Assembly (NCBI RefSeq): GCF_016755875.1
Contig: NZ_BNED01000005.1
Location: forward strand, 7,515,501-7,579,500
Length of the DNA: 64,000 nt
Direction of reading: 5' to 3'
Origin: Streptomyces spororaveus
Lineage (GTDB): Bacteria > Actinomycetota > Actinomycetes > Streptomycetales > Streptomycetaceae
Under the pieces are notes generated by a model. It was given only the letters and a program-made list of their open reading frames with translations. It was not told where the DNA came from and did not search any database. Positions 1 to 8,123 of the stretch are shown here, in pieces; position 1 is the first letter of the stretch, and each line of letters starts with the position of its first letter. The position numbers were made by a program, and so were the translations under genes.

Positions 1-756
1 GAGGGTGAGGTCGAGGACGCCCGCGAAAACCCCCTGCCCGGCCAGGGTCTCCAGGGTGCGGCCGCCGGTGCCGCTGACGTGGAAGACCAGTACCTCGTAG
101 CCCAGTTCCGTCAGCCGCTCGCGCGCCGCGTCCACCCCCGCCGTGGTCACGCCCGCCATGCTCGCCGCGATCAGCGGGCGGCCGCCCGAGCCCAGCCGGG
201 GCGGGCGGCTCTCCGGGGAGGTGCGGGAGTAGGCCCGGGCCATCCCGGTGATCGCCGCCACGGCGTTCTCCAGGACCGGCGCGGAGATGCTGTTGATCCC
301 CGCGATGTCCACCACGCTGTACATCATGGTGATGTCCGAGGAGCCCACATAGGGGCGGACATCGCCGGACGCCATGGACGAGACCATCAGTTTGGGTACG
401 CCCAGCGGCAGGGCGCGCATGGCCCGGGTGGCGATGGAGGTACCGCCGCTCCCGCCGATGGCGAGCACCCCGTGCAGCGCGCCCTCGGCGTGCAGGCGTA
501 AGAGGGTCGCCTCCGCGCCCCTCGCCATCGTCGACACGGCCGCACCCCGGTCGGCGGCCGTGCGCAGTTCCGACAGTTCCGTTCCCGCCGCCCGGGCCAC
601 CGCGTCACGCGGTACGTCGGCGGGCACCCGGGGTTCGCCCATGATTCCTGTGTCGACCAGTACCACTTCGACGCCGGCGCGCAGCAGCCTCTCGCGCAGC
701 CAGCCGTACTCCACACCCTTGGTGTCCAAGGTTCCCACCAGCACGACGTTCGTCAT
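1..756 (-). CDS. Tm-1-like ATP-binding (UPF0261) protein, partial
   Basis: The frame starts at an ATG at 756 and runs off the left edge, so about 252 N-terminal residues are present and the C-terminus is missing. It opens with MTNVVLVGTLDTKG and has a glycine-rich stretch (AIGGSGGTSIATRAM) and SSMASGDVRPYVG, which fit the Tm-1-like ATP-binding domain of the UPF0261 family. Full-length members are usually about 400 residues. The plant namesake blocks a viral replicase, and the bacterial role is not established. Nothing in the visible part shows a membrane segment. The NUDIX gene in the same direction ends 49 bp upstream of this start, so the two could be co-transcribed. Confidence 0.82.
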   Translation of the reverse strand, partial: MTNVVLVGTLDTKGVEYGWLRERLLRAGVEVVLVDTGIMGEPRVPADVPRDAVARAAGTELSELRTAADRGAAVSTMARGAEATLLRLHAEGALHGVLAIGGSGGTSIATRAMRALPLGVPKLMVSSMASGDVRPYVGSSDITMMYSVVDIAGINSISAPVLENAVAAITGMARAYSRTSPESRPPRLGSGGRPLIAASMAGVTTAGVDAARERLTELGYEVLVFHVSGTGGRTLETLAGQGVFAGVLDLTL

Positions 757-804
757 GTGTGCAATGTCCATGCAGGTAAGGGTGTTGGCAAGTGCAAGTG
801 TGGG

Positions 805-1284
805 TCAAACCTTCAGAAGTGCCAACAGCCTCTCCAGGAAGGGAAGTTGACCGGGAATGAGCAGGCTTTCCGCCAGCGGTGGAGCAAACCAGGCCACCCG
901 GTCCAGCTCCGGGAACTCCTGTACGGTCCCGGAATGCGGCGGCCACTCCATGGTGAAGGTCCCCGGCACCATCAGCGCGGGGTCGAGGTCCGCCTCCACC
1001 GCCCAGATGGTCACCAGCTTTCCGCTGGTCAGCCGCACCTCGCCGAGCGGCAGGTACGCGCCCTCCGGCGGGGGCAGCCCGATCTCCTCGGTGAACTCCC
1101 GGCGGGCCGCGTCCCGCGGGGTCTCGTCCGGTCCGTATTCACCCTTGGGGATGGCCCATCCCCCGGTCTCCCGGCCCGCCCAGAGCGGGCCGCCCATATG
1201 TCCGAGGAGTACCTCGACACCGGGCTCCGGCTCCGGTCCGGTCCGCCGGAACAGGAGCAGTCCGGCACTGCGTTTGTGCGTCAT
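805..1284 (-). CDS. NUDIX hydrolase
   Basis: A 159-residue protein with a complete NUDIX box at residues 48-69 (G-x5-E-x7-R-E-F-x-E-E-I-G), the Mg-binding loop that hydrolyses nucleoside diphosphates linked to another moiety. The start MTHKRSAGLLLFRR is typical of single-domain actinobacterial NUDIX proteins. An in-frame ATG 12 bp upstream (1296) is an alternative. A long open frame continues upstream through the cation-transporter gene, but that part is an antisense shadow. The substrate cannot be read from the sequence. Aromatic and proline-rich C-terminal residues suggest a diadenosine-polyphosphate or house-cleaning subtype, which is only a guess. Confidence 0.85.
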   Translation of the reverse strand: MTHKRSAGLLLFRRTGPEPEPGVEVLLGHMGGPLWAGRETGGWAIPKGEYGPDETPRDAARREFTEEIGLPPPEGAYLPLGEVRLTSGKLVTIWAVEADLDPALMVPGTFTMEWPPHSGTVQEFPELDRVAWFAPPLAESLLIPGQLPFLERLLALLKV

Positions 1285-1355
1285 GACTCCATCCATGCCC
1301 CGAACGCACCCGCGCCAGTGATCCGCCGCGCAGGGCATGCGGTCACGTCCTGCGG

Positions 1356-2417
1356 TCAGTGGTCGTGCGGGCCCTGCCGGTGGACCGGCCCGTGCGCGTC
1401 CGCGCAGTGCGCGTCGGGCGGGCCACCGCCCGCGCGGCCGACCGTGAGCAGGGAGTCCTGCGCGTGGTCCACCTGGAGGGTGGTGTGCGTGATCCCGTAC
1501 TCCTTGTCGAGCAGTCGCTCCAGGTCCCGGCGTACGGCGTGGCAGTCGCCCGCCGGCTCCACCAGCACGTGCGCGGAGAGCGCCGCCTGACCCGAGGTGA
1601 TCGTCCAGATGTGCAGGTCGTGCACCTCGGTGACGGGCGGGTGCCCCACGAGCCGGTCGCCCACCGCGTCCGGGTCCACATGGGCCGGGGCGGCCTCCAG
1701 CAGGATCCGGCCGGACTCGCGCACCAGCCCGTAGCCCGCCTTGACCATCAGCACGACCACGACCAGCGTGGCGATCGCGTCCGCCTGCCGGAATCCGGTG
1801 GTCAGCACGATCAGGCCGGCGATCGCGGTCCCGATGAAGGCGAAGAGGTCGTTCAGGATGTGCTGGTAGGCGCCCTCGACGACGAGCGCGGCGCGGTTCG
1901 CCCGGGAGATGCACCAGGCCGCGGCCACATTGACGACGATGCCCGCGAGCGCCGTCACGACGACCAGGCCGCCCTCCACCGGCGGCGGGTCCATCAGCCG
2001 CCGCACCGCCTCGTACGCCAGCCAGACCGCCAGCAGGATCAGCGTCAGCCCGTTCGCCTGGGCGGAGAGTATCTCCGCCCGCTTGAGGCCGTACGTGAAG
2101 CCGCCGCGGGCGGGCCGCGCGGCCAGCCGCATGGCGATCAGCGCCAGGACGATCGAGACGGCGTCGGTCAGCATGTGGGCCGCGTCGGAGATCAGGGCCA
2201 GGGAGTTGGCCATGACGCCGACGACCACCTCGACGGCCATGAAGCCGCCGATCAGGGCGAGCGCGATCGCCAGCCAGCGCCGGTCGGCGTCGGCCGACAC
2301 TCCGTGGCTGTGCCCTCCGGGTCCGTGGCCGTGGCCTCCGGGTCCGTGGCCGTGGCCCGCGGATCCGTTCCCGTTCCCGTTCCCGTGGCCGTCGTGCGCG
2401 TGGTCGTGCCCACTCAT
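1356..2417 (-). CDS. Cation diffusion facilitator (CzcD-type) transporter
   Basis: A 353-residue inner-membrane protein that should export Zn, Co or Cd by proton antiport. It opens with a histidine-rich metal-binding tail (HDHAHDGHG, then GHGHGPGGHGHGPGG) and then has six membrane segments, with SLALISDAAHMLTDA carrying the family's HxxxD-type site in TM2 and a second site in TM5. A cytoplasmic domain with VHDLHIWTI and the end HRQGPHDH follow. The ATG at 2417 is preferred over an in-frame ATG 37 codons upstream because it has a GGGGGA ribosome site and begins at the His tail. The metal is not determined by sequence alone. Confidence 0.9.
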   Translation of the reverse strand: MSGHDHAHDGHGNGNGNGSAGHGHGPGGHGHGPGGHSHGVSADADRRWLAIALALIGGFMAVEVVVGVMANSLALISDAAHMLTDAVSIVLALIAMRLAARPARGGFTYGLKRAEILSAQANGLTLILLAVWLAYEAVRRLMDPPPVEGGLVVVTALAGIVVNVAAAWCISRANRAALVVEGAYQHILNDLFAFIGTAIAGLIVLTTGFRQADAIATLVVVVLMVKAGYGLVRESGRILLEAAPAHVDPDAVGDRLVGHPPVTEVHDLHIWTITSGQAALSAHVLVEPAGDCHAVRRDLERLLDKEYGITHTTLQVDHAQDSLLTVGRAGGGPPDAHCADAHGPVHRQGPHDH

Positions 2418-2502
2418 GGCGTCCCCCGTCGAATCGCGGCACCCGTGTGTTCGGTTCCGTCGCGTGAAGTGAAGCGCACCCCGGCGGGATCGGCAAAGGC
2501 TG

Positions 2503-2517
2503 CAACGGGGACCGTTG
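2503..2517. promoter_or_regulatory. Inverted repeat upstream of the cation transporter
   Basis: CAACGG-GGA-CCGTTG is a perfect 6-3-6 palindrome about 86 bp upstream of the transporter start and 80 bp upstream of the divergent FHA-ABC gene. Its place between divergent promoters suits an operator, possibly for a metal sensor. It does not match the Zur, MerR or ArsR consensus closely enough to name a factor. Confidence 0.25.
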
Positions 2518-2596
2518 TCATTACCCATAAGAGGGCTCTGACCTGCGGTGATGCCTGACCGGTGCCGGACCTTCGGGATCGTGGGAAAATCTGGTC

Positions 2597-4966
2597 ATGG
2601 TCCAGCGCCCCGGTGTGCCGACCGCGCCCCAGCTCGTCCTGGTGACCGACTGGGGCGCCACCGAGATGGATCCCGACCGGATCTACCACGTCGGTCGGGA
2701 CCCCCTCTGCGAGATCTGTCTCGACGACGCCCGCGTCTCCTGGCACCACGCGATCCTGCGCCCCGACGGGGACCACTGGACGCTGGAGGACGAGGGCAGC
2801 ACCAACGGCACCTTCGCCGACGGCCACCGCATCCACGAGTGGAGCGTCGGCGTCGGCACCGAACTGCGCTTCGGCAGTGCCGACGACGGGCCGCGCGCCG
2901 CCGTCCTCGGTCCCGCGCCGCCCCCACCGCCCCCCGTACCCGGCACCGGCCGCCCCTCGCAGGTCGCGAACCCGGCCATGACCGGCACCTTCCGGCAGCC
3001 GACGACCGTTCGTCCGCTGCCCGTCCGCACCGCCGTCCGCATCGGCCGCGCCGCCGACAGCGACCTCGTCGTGGACGACCTCACGGTGTCCCGCCGGCAC
3101 GCCGAGCTGCACGCCCTCGCCGACGGAAGCTACGAGATCGTCGACCTCGGCAGCCACAACGGCACCTACCTCAACGGCGCAGCCGTGACCCGGGCGACCC
3201 CCGTCACCGAGGGCGACATCGTCGGCATCGGCCACTCGGTCTTCTGCCTCGTCGGCGACCAGCTCCAGGAGTACGTGGACACCGGCGAAGTCTCCCTCGA
3301 CGTCCAGGGCCTCACCGTCGCCGTCGACAAGGGCCGCAAGACCCTCCTCGACCAGGTCTCCTTCCCGGTCGGCGCCAAATGCCTGCTCGCCGTGGTGGGC
3401 CCCAGCGGAGCCGGCAAATCCACGCTGCTCGGCGCCCTCACCGGCCTGCGCCCAGCCGACCAGGGCACCGTCCTGTACGACGGGCGCGACCTCTACCGCG
3501 ACTACGCGGAACTGCGCAGCCGCATCGGCCTCGTCCCGCAGGACGACATCCTGCACTCCCAGCTCACCGTCCGGCGCGCCCTCACCTACGCCGCCGAACT
3601 GCGCTTCCCGCAGGACACCGCCAAGGCCGAACGCCAGGCCCGCGTCGACGAGGTCATCGGCGAACTCGGCCTCGAACAACGCGCCGACCAGCCCATCCAC
3701 AGCCTCTCCGGCGGCCAGCGCAAACGCGTCTCCGTCGCCCTGGAGCTGCTCACCAAGCCCTCCCTGCTCTTCCTGGACGAGCCGACCTCCGGCCTCGACC
3801 CCGGCATGGACCGCTCGGTGATGAACATGCTGCGCCACCTGGCGGACGACGGCCGCACGGTCATCGTCGTCACCCACAGCGTGCTCAACCTCGAAGGCTG
3901 CGACCGCCTCCTGGTCCTGGCACCCGGCGGGCGCATCGCGTACTACGGCGCCCCCGGGGAGGCCCTCGCATTCTTCGGCTTCCCGCAGTGGCCCGAGGCC
4001 TTCGAGGCCTTCGAGAACGAGCGCGACCGCGACTGGGCCGGGGAGTACCGGGCCTCACCGCTGTACCACCGCAACGTCGACGCCGGCCGGTCCCCGCTCA
4101 CCGCGCAGGACGAGTGGGCCGCCGGGGTCCCGCCGCAGCCGCCGCCCAAGGCCCAGAGCTGGGGCTCCCAGCTCTCGACCCTGATCCGCCGGTACGCCGC
4201 CGTGCTCAGGTCCGACCGCACCTTCCTGGTCATCATGGTCGCGCTGCCGTTCGTCATGGGCGCCATGACCCGCGCGCTGGCCGGTAACTCCCTCACGGCC
4301 GAAACGGCGCTGAACGCCCTGTTCATCCTGTGCGTGGGAGGAGTACTGATCGGCGCCGCCAACGCGGTGCGCGAACTCGTCAAGGAGCGCGTCATCTACC
4401 AGCGTGAGCGCTCCGTGGGCCTGTCCCGGTCGGCCTACCTGATGTCCAAGGTGGTGGTCCTCGGCGCGATCACCGTCGCCCAGGCCGTGGTCCTCACCCT
4501 CGTCGGCCTCGCCGGAGTCGAGATCAACGCCCCCGGCGGCCGGGGCCTCTTCATGCCACCACTGATGGAGATCACCCTCGCCGTCGCGCTGCTGTCCGTC
4601 ACCGCGATGCTCCTCGGCCTGCTGATCTCCGCCCTGGTGACCAAGGAGGAGGTCACCATGCCGCTGCTGGTCCTCCTCACGATCGTCCAGGTGGTCTTCT
4701 GCGGATCCCTGCTCAAACTCACCGGCGTCGCCGTCATCGAACAGCTGGCCTGGTTCGTACCGGCCCGGTGGGCCATGGGGGCGATGGCCGGCACCATCGA
4801 CCTCGGCGCCATCGTGCCCGGCAAGATCACCCAGGACCCGCTGTTCGACCACGAGGCCCACCTGTGGCTCCTCGAAATGGGCATGCTCGTCGTCCTGTCC
4901 GTCCTGTTCGGCGTGCTGGTCGCCCGGCTGCTGCGCCGCCACGAGCCGACCGTGATGCGGAAGTAG
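2597..4966 (+). CDS. FHA-FHA-ABC ATPase-permease fusion exporter
   Basis: A 789-residue ABC-2 type half-exporter with two forkhead-associated domains. FHA1 lies near residues 20-90 (GRDPLCEI, STNGTF) and FHA2 near 145-205 (IGRAADSDLVV, RRHAE, SHNGTYLNG). The ATPase follows with Walker A GPSGAGKST near 268, signature LSGGQRKRVS and Walker B LLFLDEPTSGLD near 390. About six membrane segments fill residues 530-785. The order matches mycobacterial Rv1747, whose FHA domains bind phosphothreonine. A Ser/Thr kinase 0.7 kb downstream on the same strand probably phosphorylates this exporter or a partner. The gene after it starts 5 bp past the stop, so the set is probably an operon. The transported substrate is unknown. 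Confidence 0.93.
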   Translation: MVQRPGVPTAPQLVLVTDWGATEMDPDRIYHVGRDPLCEICLDDARVSWHHAILRPDGDHWTLEDEGSTNGTFADGHRIHEWSVGVGTELRFGSADDGPRAAVLGPAPPPPPPVPGTGRPSQVANPAMTGTFRQPTTVRPLPVRTAVRIGRAADSDLVVDDLTVSRRHAELHALADGSYEIVDLGSHNGTYLNGAAVTRATPVTEGDIVGIGHSVFCLVGDQLQEYVDTGEVSLDVQGLTVAVDKGRKTLLDQVSFPVGAKCLLAVVGPSGAGKSTLLGALTGLRPADQGTVLYDGRDLYRDYAELRSRIGLVPQDDILHSQLTVRRALTYAAELRFPQDTAKAERQARVDEVIGELGLEQRADQPIHSLSGGQRKRVSVALELLTKPSLLFLDEPTSGLDPGMDRSVMNMLRHLADDGRTVIVVTHSVLNLEGCDRLLVLAPGGRIAYYGAPGEALAFFGFPQWPEAFEAFENERDRDWAGEYRASPLYHRNVDAGRSPLTAQDEWAAGVPPQPPPKAQSWGSQLSTLIRRYAAVLRSDRTFLVIMVALPFVMGAMTRALAGNSLTAETALNALFILCVGGVLIGAANAVRELVKERVIYQRERSVGLSRSAYLMSKVVVLGAITVAQAVVLTLVGLAGVEINAPGGRGLFMPPLMEITLAVALLSVTAMLLGLLISALVTKEEVTMPLLVLLTIVQVVFCGSLLKLTGVAVIEQLAWFVPARWAMGAMAGTIDLGAIVPGKITQDPLFDHEAHLWLLEMGMLVVLSVLFGVLVARLLRRHEPTVMRK

Positions 4967-4971
4967 GCCCC

Positions 4972-5697
4972 ATGAGCAGCCCGCGGGGATACCCCGGAGG
5001 CGAGGTGGACGACTTCCGGCCCACCCATGTCGTGCCGCAGGAGGGACTGCCCGCCTGGGAGGGGCCCGACGTCACCCGGCCGACCGTGCCCCTGGACCCG
5101 TTCCTGCCCGTGCAGCTGCTGTCCCGGCGCGGCGAGTGGGGGGAGGTCCTGTGCGCCAACGGCTGGTCCGCCTGGGTGGACGGGCGGCTGCTGGTCGCCG
5201 TACCGCGCCCGCCGCCGACCACCGGGGGAGGGAACCCGGTCCGGTCCGAGGACCCGCGCCCCCTGCTCACCCGCGGCTCCGAGGCCCTGGAACGCTACCG
5301 GCGGGCCGTGGACGAGCTCGCCTCGGGACGGATCGACACCGACGCCTTCCGCCGCTCCGTACGCGGGCTGCGCGCCGGGGTGGTCATCGACGGTGAGTCG
5401 GTGTGGCTCTACGACGAGAGGTCGGGCCGCTGGCTGTACGACGACGGCGACCGTATGACGACCTACGCGGTCGTCGCCGGCCCGGGCGGCCCGGCCCCAC
5501 CCGAACGCGCACCCGAACCCGCGCCCGAGCCGCCGCCCACGGACGCGGATCCGGGCGGCGTGGCCGCCGTACGGAGGGAACGGACACCGACCGACGCGGT
5601 CGCGGTCCCGCGCGAAGGGCCCGGGGAGCGGCCCGACGGGGCGGCGGCCCATGACCCGACGCGGATCGTGGAGACCCGCGATCCCGGAGGCGACTGA
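4972..5697 (+). CDS. Conserved hypothetical protein between FHA-ABC exporter and kinase
   Basis: A 241-residue soluble protein that I cannot place in a named family. The ATG is 5 bp after the exporter stop and the kinase GTG follows 2 bp after its own stop, so the three are tightly coupled. Residues about 40-80 (RRGEWGEVLCANGWSAWVDGR) look like a small SH3-type beta fold. A helix-rich part then ends in WLYDERSGRWLYDDGDRMTTY, and the last 70 residues are a Pro/Glu/Arg-rich disordered tail with several Thr. The Thr-containing N-terminus (HVVPQEGL, VTRPTVPL) could be a phosphosite for the neighbouring kinase and be read by the exporter's FHA domains; this is inference. Confidence 0.8.
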   Translation: MSSPRGYPGGEVDDFRPTHVVPQEGLPAWEGPDVTRPTVPLDPFLPVQLLSRRGEWGEVLCANGWSAWVDGRLLVAVPRPPPTTGGGNPVRSEDPRPLLTRGSEALERYRRAVDELASGRIDTDAFRRSVRGLRAGVVIDGESVWLYDERSGRWLYDDGDRMTTYAVVAGPGGPAPPERAPEPAPEPPPTDADPGGVAAVRRERTPTDAVAVPREGPGERPDGAAAHDPTRIVETRDPGGD

Positions 5698-5699
5698 CG

Positions 5700-6722
5700 G
5701 TGGACGCGGAACGGGCGGAGCCCGCAGGCGGGTCCCCCACCGACCTGCGGGGCCGGCAGATCGCCGGGTACCTGGTGGAGAGCGAGATCGGGCGCGGCGG
5801 CATGGCCGTCGTCTACGAGGCGCGGGACCTGCGGCTCGACCGGCGGGTGGCACTGAAGCTGCTGGCTCCCGAACTGGCCCGGAACGACACCTTCAGGCAG
5901 CGGTTCGCCCACGAGTCGAAGGTGGCCGCGACCATCGAGCATCCGCACATCGTGCCCGTGTTCGAGGCGGGGGAGGCGGACGGACTGCTCTACATCGCCA
6001 TGCGCCTCGTCGAAGGGCCGGATCTGCGGGTGATGCTGGACCGGACGGGCCCGCTGCCGGTGGAGACGGCCGCACGGATCGCAGGCCAGGTGGCCTCCGC
6101 GCTGGACGCGGCGCACGCCCACGACCTGGTCCACCGGGACGTCAAACCGGGCAACATCCTGATCGCCGCGGGCACCGACCGCGACCACCCCGAACACGCC
6201 TACCTCACGGACTTCGGGCTGACGAAGAAAACGCTGTCGCTGACCGGGTTCACGACCGACGGCCAGTTCGTCGGGACCGTGACCTACGTGGCGCCGGAAC
6301 AGATCTCCGGCAAGCCGGTGGACGGCCGGTGCGACGTCTACAGCCTGGGGTGCGTCGTCTACGAGACCCTCGCCGGGGAACCGCCCTTCCAGCGCGACGA
6401 CGACATCGCCCTGCTGTGGGCCCACCAGTACGACGCCCCGCCCCCGCTGAGCTCGCGGCGGCCCGGGCTGCCGGAGGAGGTGGACGCGGTACTGGCGAAG
6501 GCGCTGGCCAAGTCGCCGGACGACCGGTGGGGCAGCTGTCTGGAGTTCACCGGGGCCCTGCGGCGCGCGGGGACGGGTGAGCGACCGCCGACGACCGGGC
6601 GGGCCGCGGGGGCCGAAGGCGGGGCGGCGCGGGCCGCGCGGCCCGACCTGCCCGCCCCTCCGCCCGTTCCGGCGTGGGCGCTGCCGGTGTTCGTCCCGCC
6701 GGCGTCCGGAGGGACGGCCTGA
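5700..6722 (+). CDS. Serine/threonine protein kinase (Hanks type, soluble)
   Basis: A 340-residue kinase starting at a GTG. The core shows the glycine loop (EIGRGGMAVVYEA), ATP-binding Lys53 (VALKLL), catalytic loop HRDVKPGN with Asp147, LTDFGLTKK, and activation segment GTVTYVAPEQ. Several Thr precede the APE motif, which fits autophosphorylation. The C-terminal 60 residues are Ala/Pro-rich and there is no membrane segment or PASTA/NHL sensor, unlike most actinobacterial kinases of this type. It is therefore cytosolic and probably works on its operon partners, most obviously the FHA-ABC exporter. It ends 12 bp from the convergent membrane gene. Confidence 0.93.
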   Translation: MDAERAEPAGGSPTDLRGRQIAGYLVESEIGRGGMAVVYEARDLRLDRRVALKLLAPELARNDTFRQRFAHESKVAATIEHPHIVPVFEAGEADGLLYIAMRLVEGPDLRVMLDRTGPLPVETAARIAGQVASALDAAHAHDLVHRDVKPGNILIAAGTDRDHPEHAYLTDFGLTKKTLSLTGFTTDGQFVGTVTYVAPEQISGKPVDGRCDVYSLGCVVYETLAGEPPFQRDDDIALLWAHQYDAPPPLSSRRPGLPEEVDAVLAKALAKSPDDRWGSCLEFTGALRRAGTGERPPTTGRAAGAEGGAARAARPDLPAPPPVPAWALPVFVPPASGGTA

Positions 6723-6734
6723 GCCGCTTCCGGC

Positions 6735-8030
6735 CTACTCGGGTGTCGCCCGGGTCGCGGTGGCCGGTTCGTCGACCCGGCCGCCGCGGTGCAGCGGACG
6801 GGCCAGCAGGCCGCCCGCGAAACCCGCCACCGCGCCCCACAGGAGCCCGAGACCGACGTTGCGCCACAGGACGGGCCGCAGCTGGACCTGGCCGCTGAGG
6901 CCGTCCACCTCGCCGATGCCCAGCAGGGAGAGGCCGAACTGCGCCTGGATCCGGCCCAGCAGGCAGACCGCCAGGGTCGCGAGGGCCAGGGCCACGCCCA
7001 GATGGAGCGCGTGCTGCCAGGGGCGGACGTGGGCGGGGGAGCGTACGGCCGCCAGTACGCCCGTGCCGAGCAGCAGGACAGCGGCCACCGCCACCAGCCA
7101 CCACGCCCGGGAGTCCTGCTCCGCGAGCGTGGCCACGTCGATCCGGGACGGGTCGGAGCCGCGCAGGACCTGGTCCAGCAGCTGAGGCATCGGCAGCCCG
7201 AACGGTCCCTCGACGTTTCCTTCCCAGGCGCCGCCGAAGCCCAGGGTGAGCGCGAGCCAGACCAGGTTCGGCAGCCCGAGCAGGATCACGGCCAGGGTCC
7301 GGTCGGCATGGCCCTGGGTGGCGGCCACGACCACGCCCACCGCGACGCCTGCGACGACGTAGGCGAGGAGCAGCAGCATCGTGGCGAAGGCGGCCGGGCG
7401 CAGCGCCGTGTGGAAGCGGACCAGCCCGGCCGGCAGCGGGGCGCGGCGCGAGACCAGCAGGGCGATCAGCAACAGGCCGAGGATCCACAGCAGTCCGTAC
7501 AGGAGGGTGGCGGGCAGGTCCGCCTCGAAGCCCACCGTGGGCGCGGCGTCGAGGAGTTCGGTGATGGTCCCGATGGGGGAGTCGCCGGTGGAGATGCCGA
7601 ACGTCTCGCGGGCCAGGAAGGCGGCACCGGTCAGGGCGAGGAGCCACAGCACGACCAACGGCACCGCGCGGCCGATGAGTTCGAGGGGCCGGGCCACGGC
7701 CCGGTTGTGCAGGGGGCGCAGGAAGAGGTACCCGGTCACGAGGGCGCCGGCCAGGCTCACCGAGAGCGGGACCACCGAGAGGCTCACGTCCGCACCCGCC
7801 AGTGAACCGGCGCCGCCCGACACCTCCAGCGAACCGCCCGCCGCCATCACCACGACGGCGGCGACCACGTGCGGGAACGCGCCGCCCGGAAGGTCGCCCG
7901 CGCCCGCGCACATCAGCCCGGCGGCGGCGACCACGGCCATCACCACGAAGCCCGCGACGACGGCGACGAGGGCGTCCCGCCATGCCCTCGCGGAGCCCCC
8001 CGACGATGACGATCTCGGCGTCCGACTCAC
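6735..8030 (-). CDS. Streptophobe-type polytopic membrane protein
   Basis: A very hydrophobic protein of about 431 residues with roughly ten membrane segments. The pattern AVVVMAAGGSLEVSGG followed by PLSVSLAGALVTGYLFLRPL resembles the streptophobe family, a paralogous group known mainly from streptomycetes with no known function. The start is uncertain. A GTG at 8030 gives a short Ser-rich lead before WRDALVAVVAGF; the open frame continues to 8135, but that would overlap the divergent gene's start. The gene is convergent with the kinase and divergent from the DUF6777-type gene, so it is probably transcribed alone. Confidence 0.75.
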   Translation of the reverse strand: MSRTPRSSSSGGSARAWRDALVAVVAGFVVMAVVAAAGLMCAGAGDLPGGAFPHVVAAVVVMAAGGSLEVSGGAGSLAGADVSLSVVPLSVSLAGALVTGYLFLRPLHNRAVARPLELIGRAVPLVVLWLLALTGAAFLARETFGISTGDSPIGTITELLDAAPTVGFEADLPATLLYGLLWILGLLLIALLVSRRAPLPAGLVRFHTALRPAAFATMLLLLAYVVAGVAVGVVVAATQGHADRTLAVILLGLPNLVWLALTLGFGGAWEGNVEGPFGLPMPQLLDQVLRGSDPSRIDVATLAEQDSRAWWLVAVAAVLLLGTGVLAAVRSPAHVRPWQHALHLGVALALATLAVCLLGRIQAQFGLSLLGIGEVDGLSGQVQLRPVLWRNVGLGLLWGAVAGFAGGLLARPLHRGGRVDEPATATRATPE

Positions 8031-8123
8031 CCTGCCACCGTGACACCCTCGGCTTGCGGGCACCACCCGGACGGCGCACACAATGGTCCCCGGGGACCTC
8101 ACTCCTCCTGGGAAGAAGAGCCC

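Noticed and set aside
2414..3877. Minus-strand frame of nearly 490 codons
   Set aside because: Shadow of the FHA-ABC gene with Gly/Ala/Val low-complexity character.
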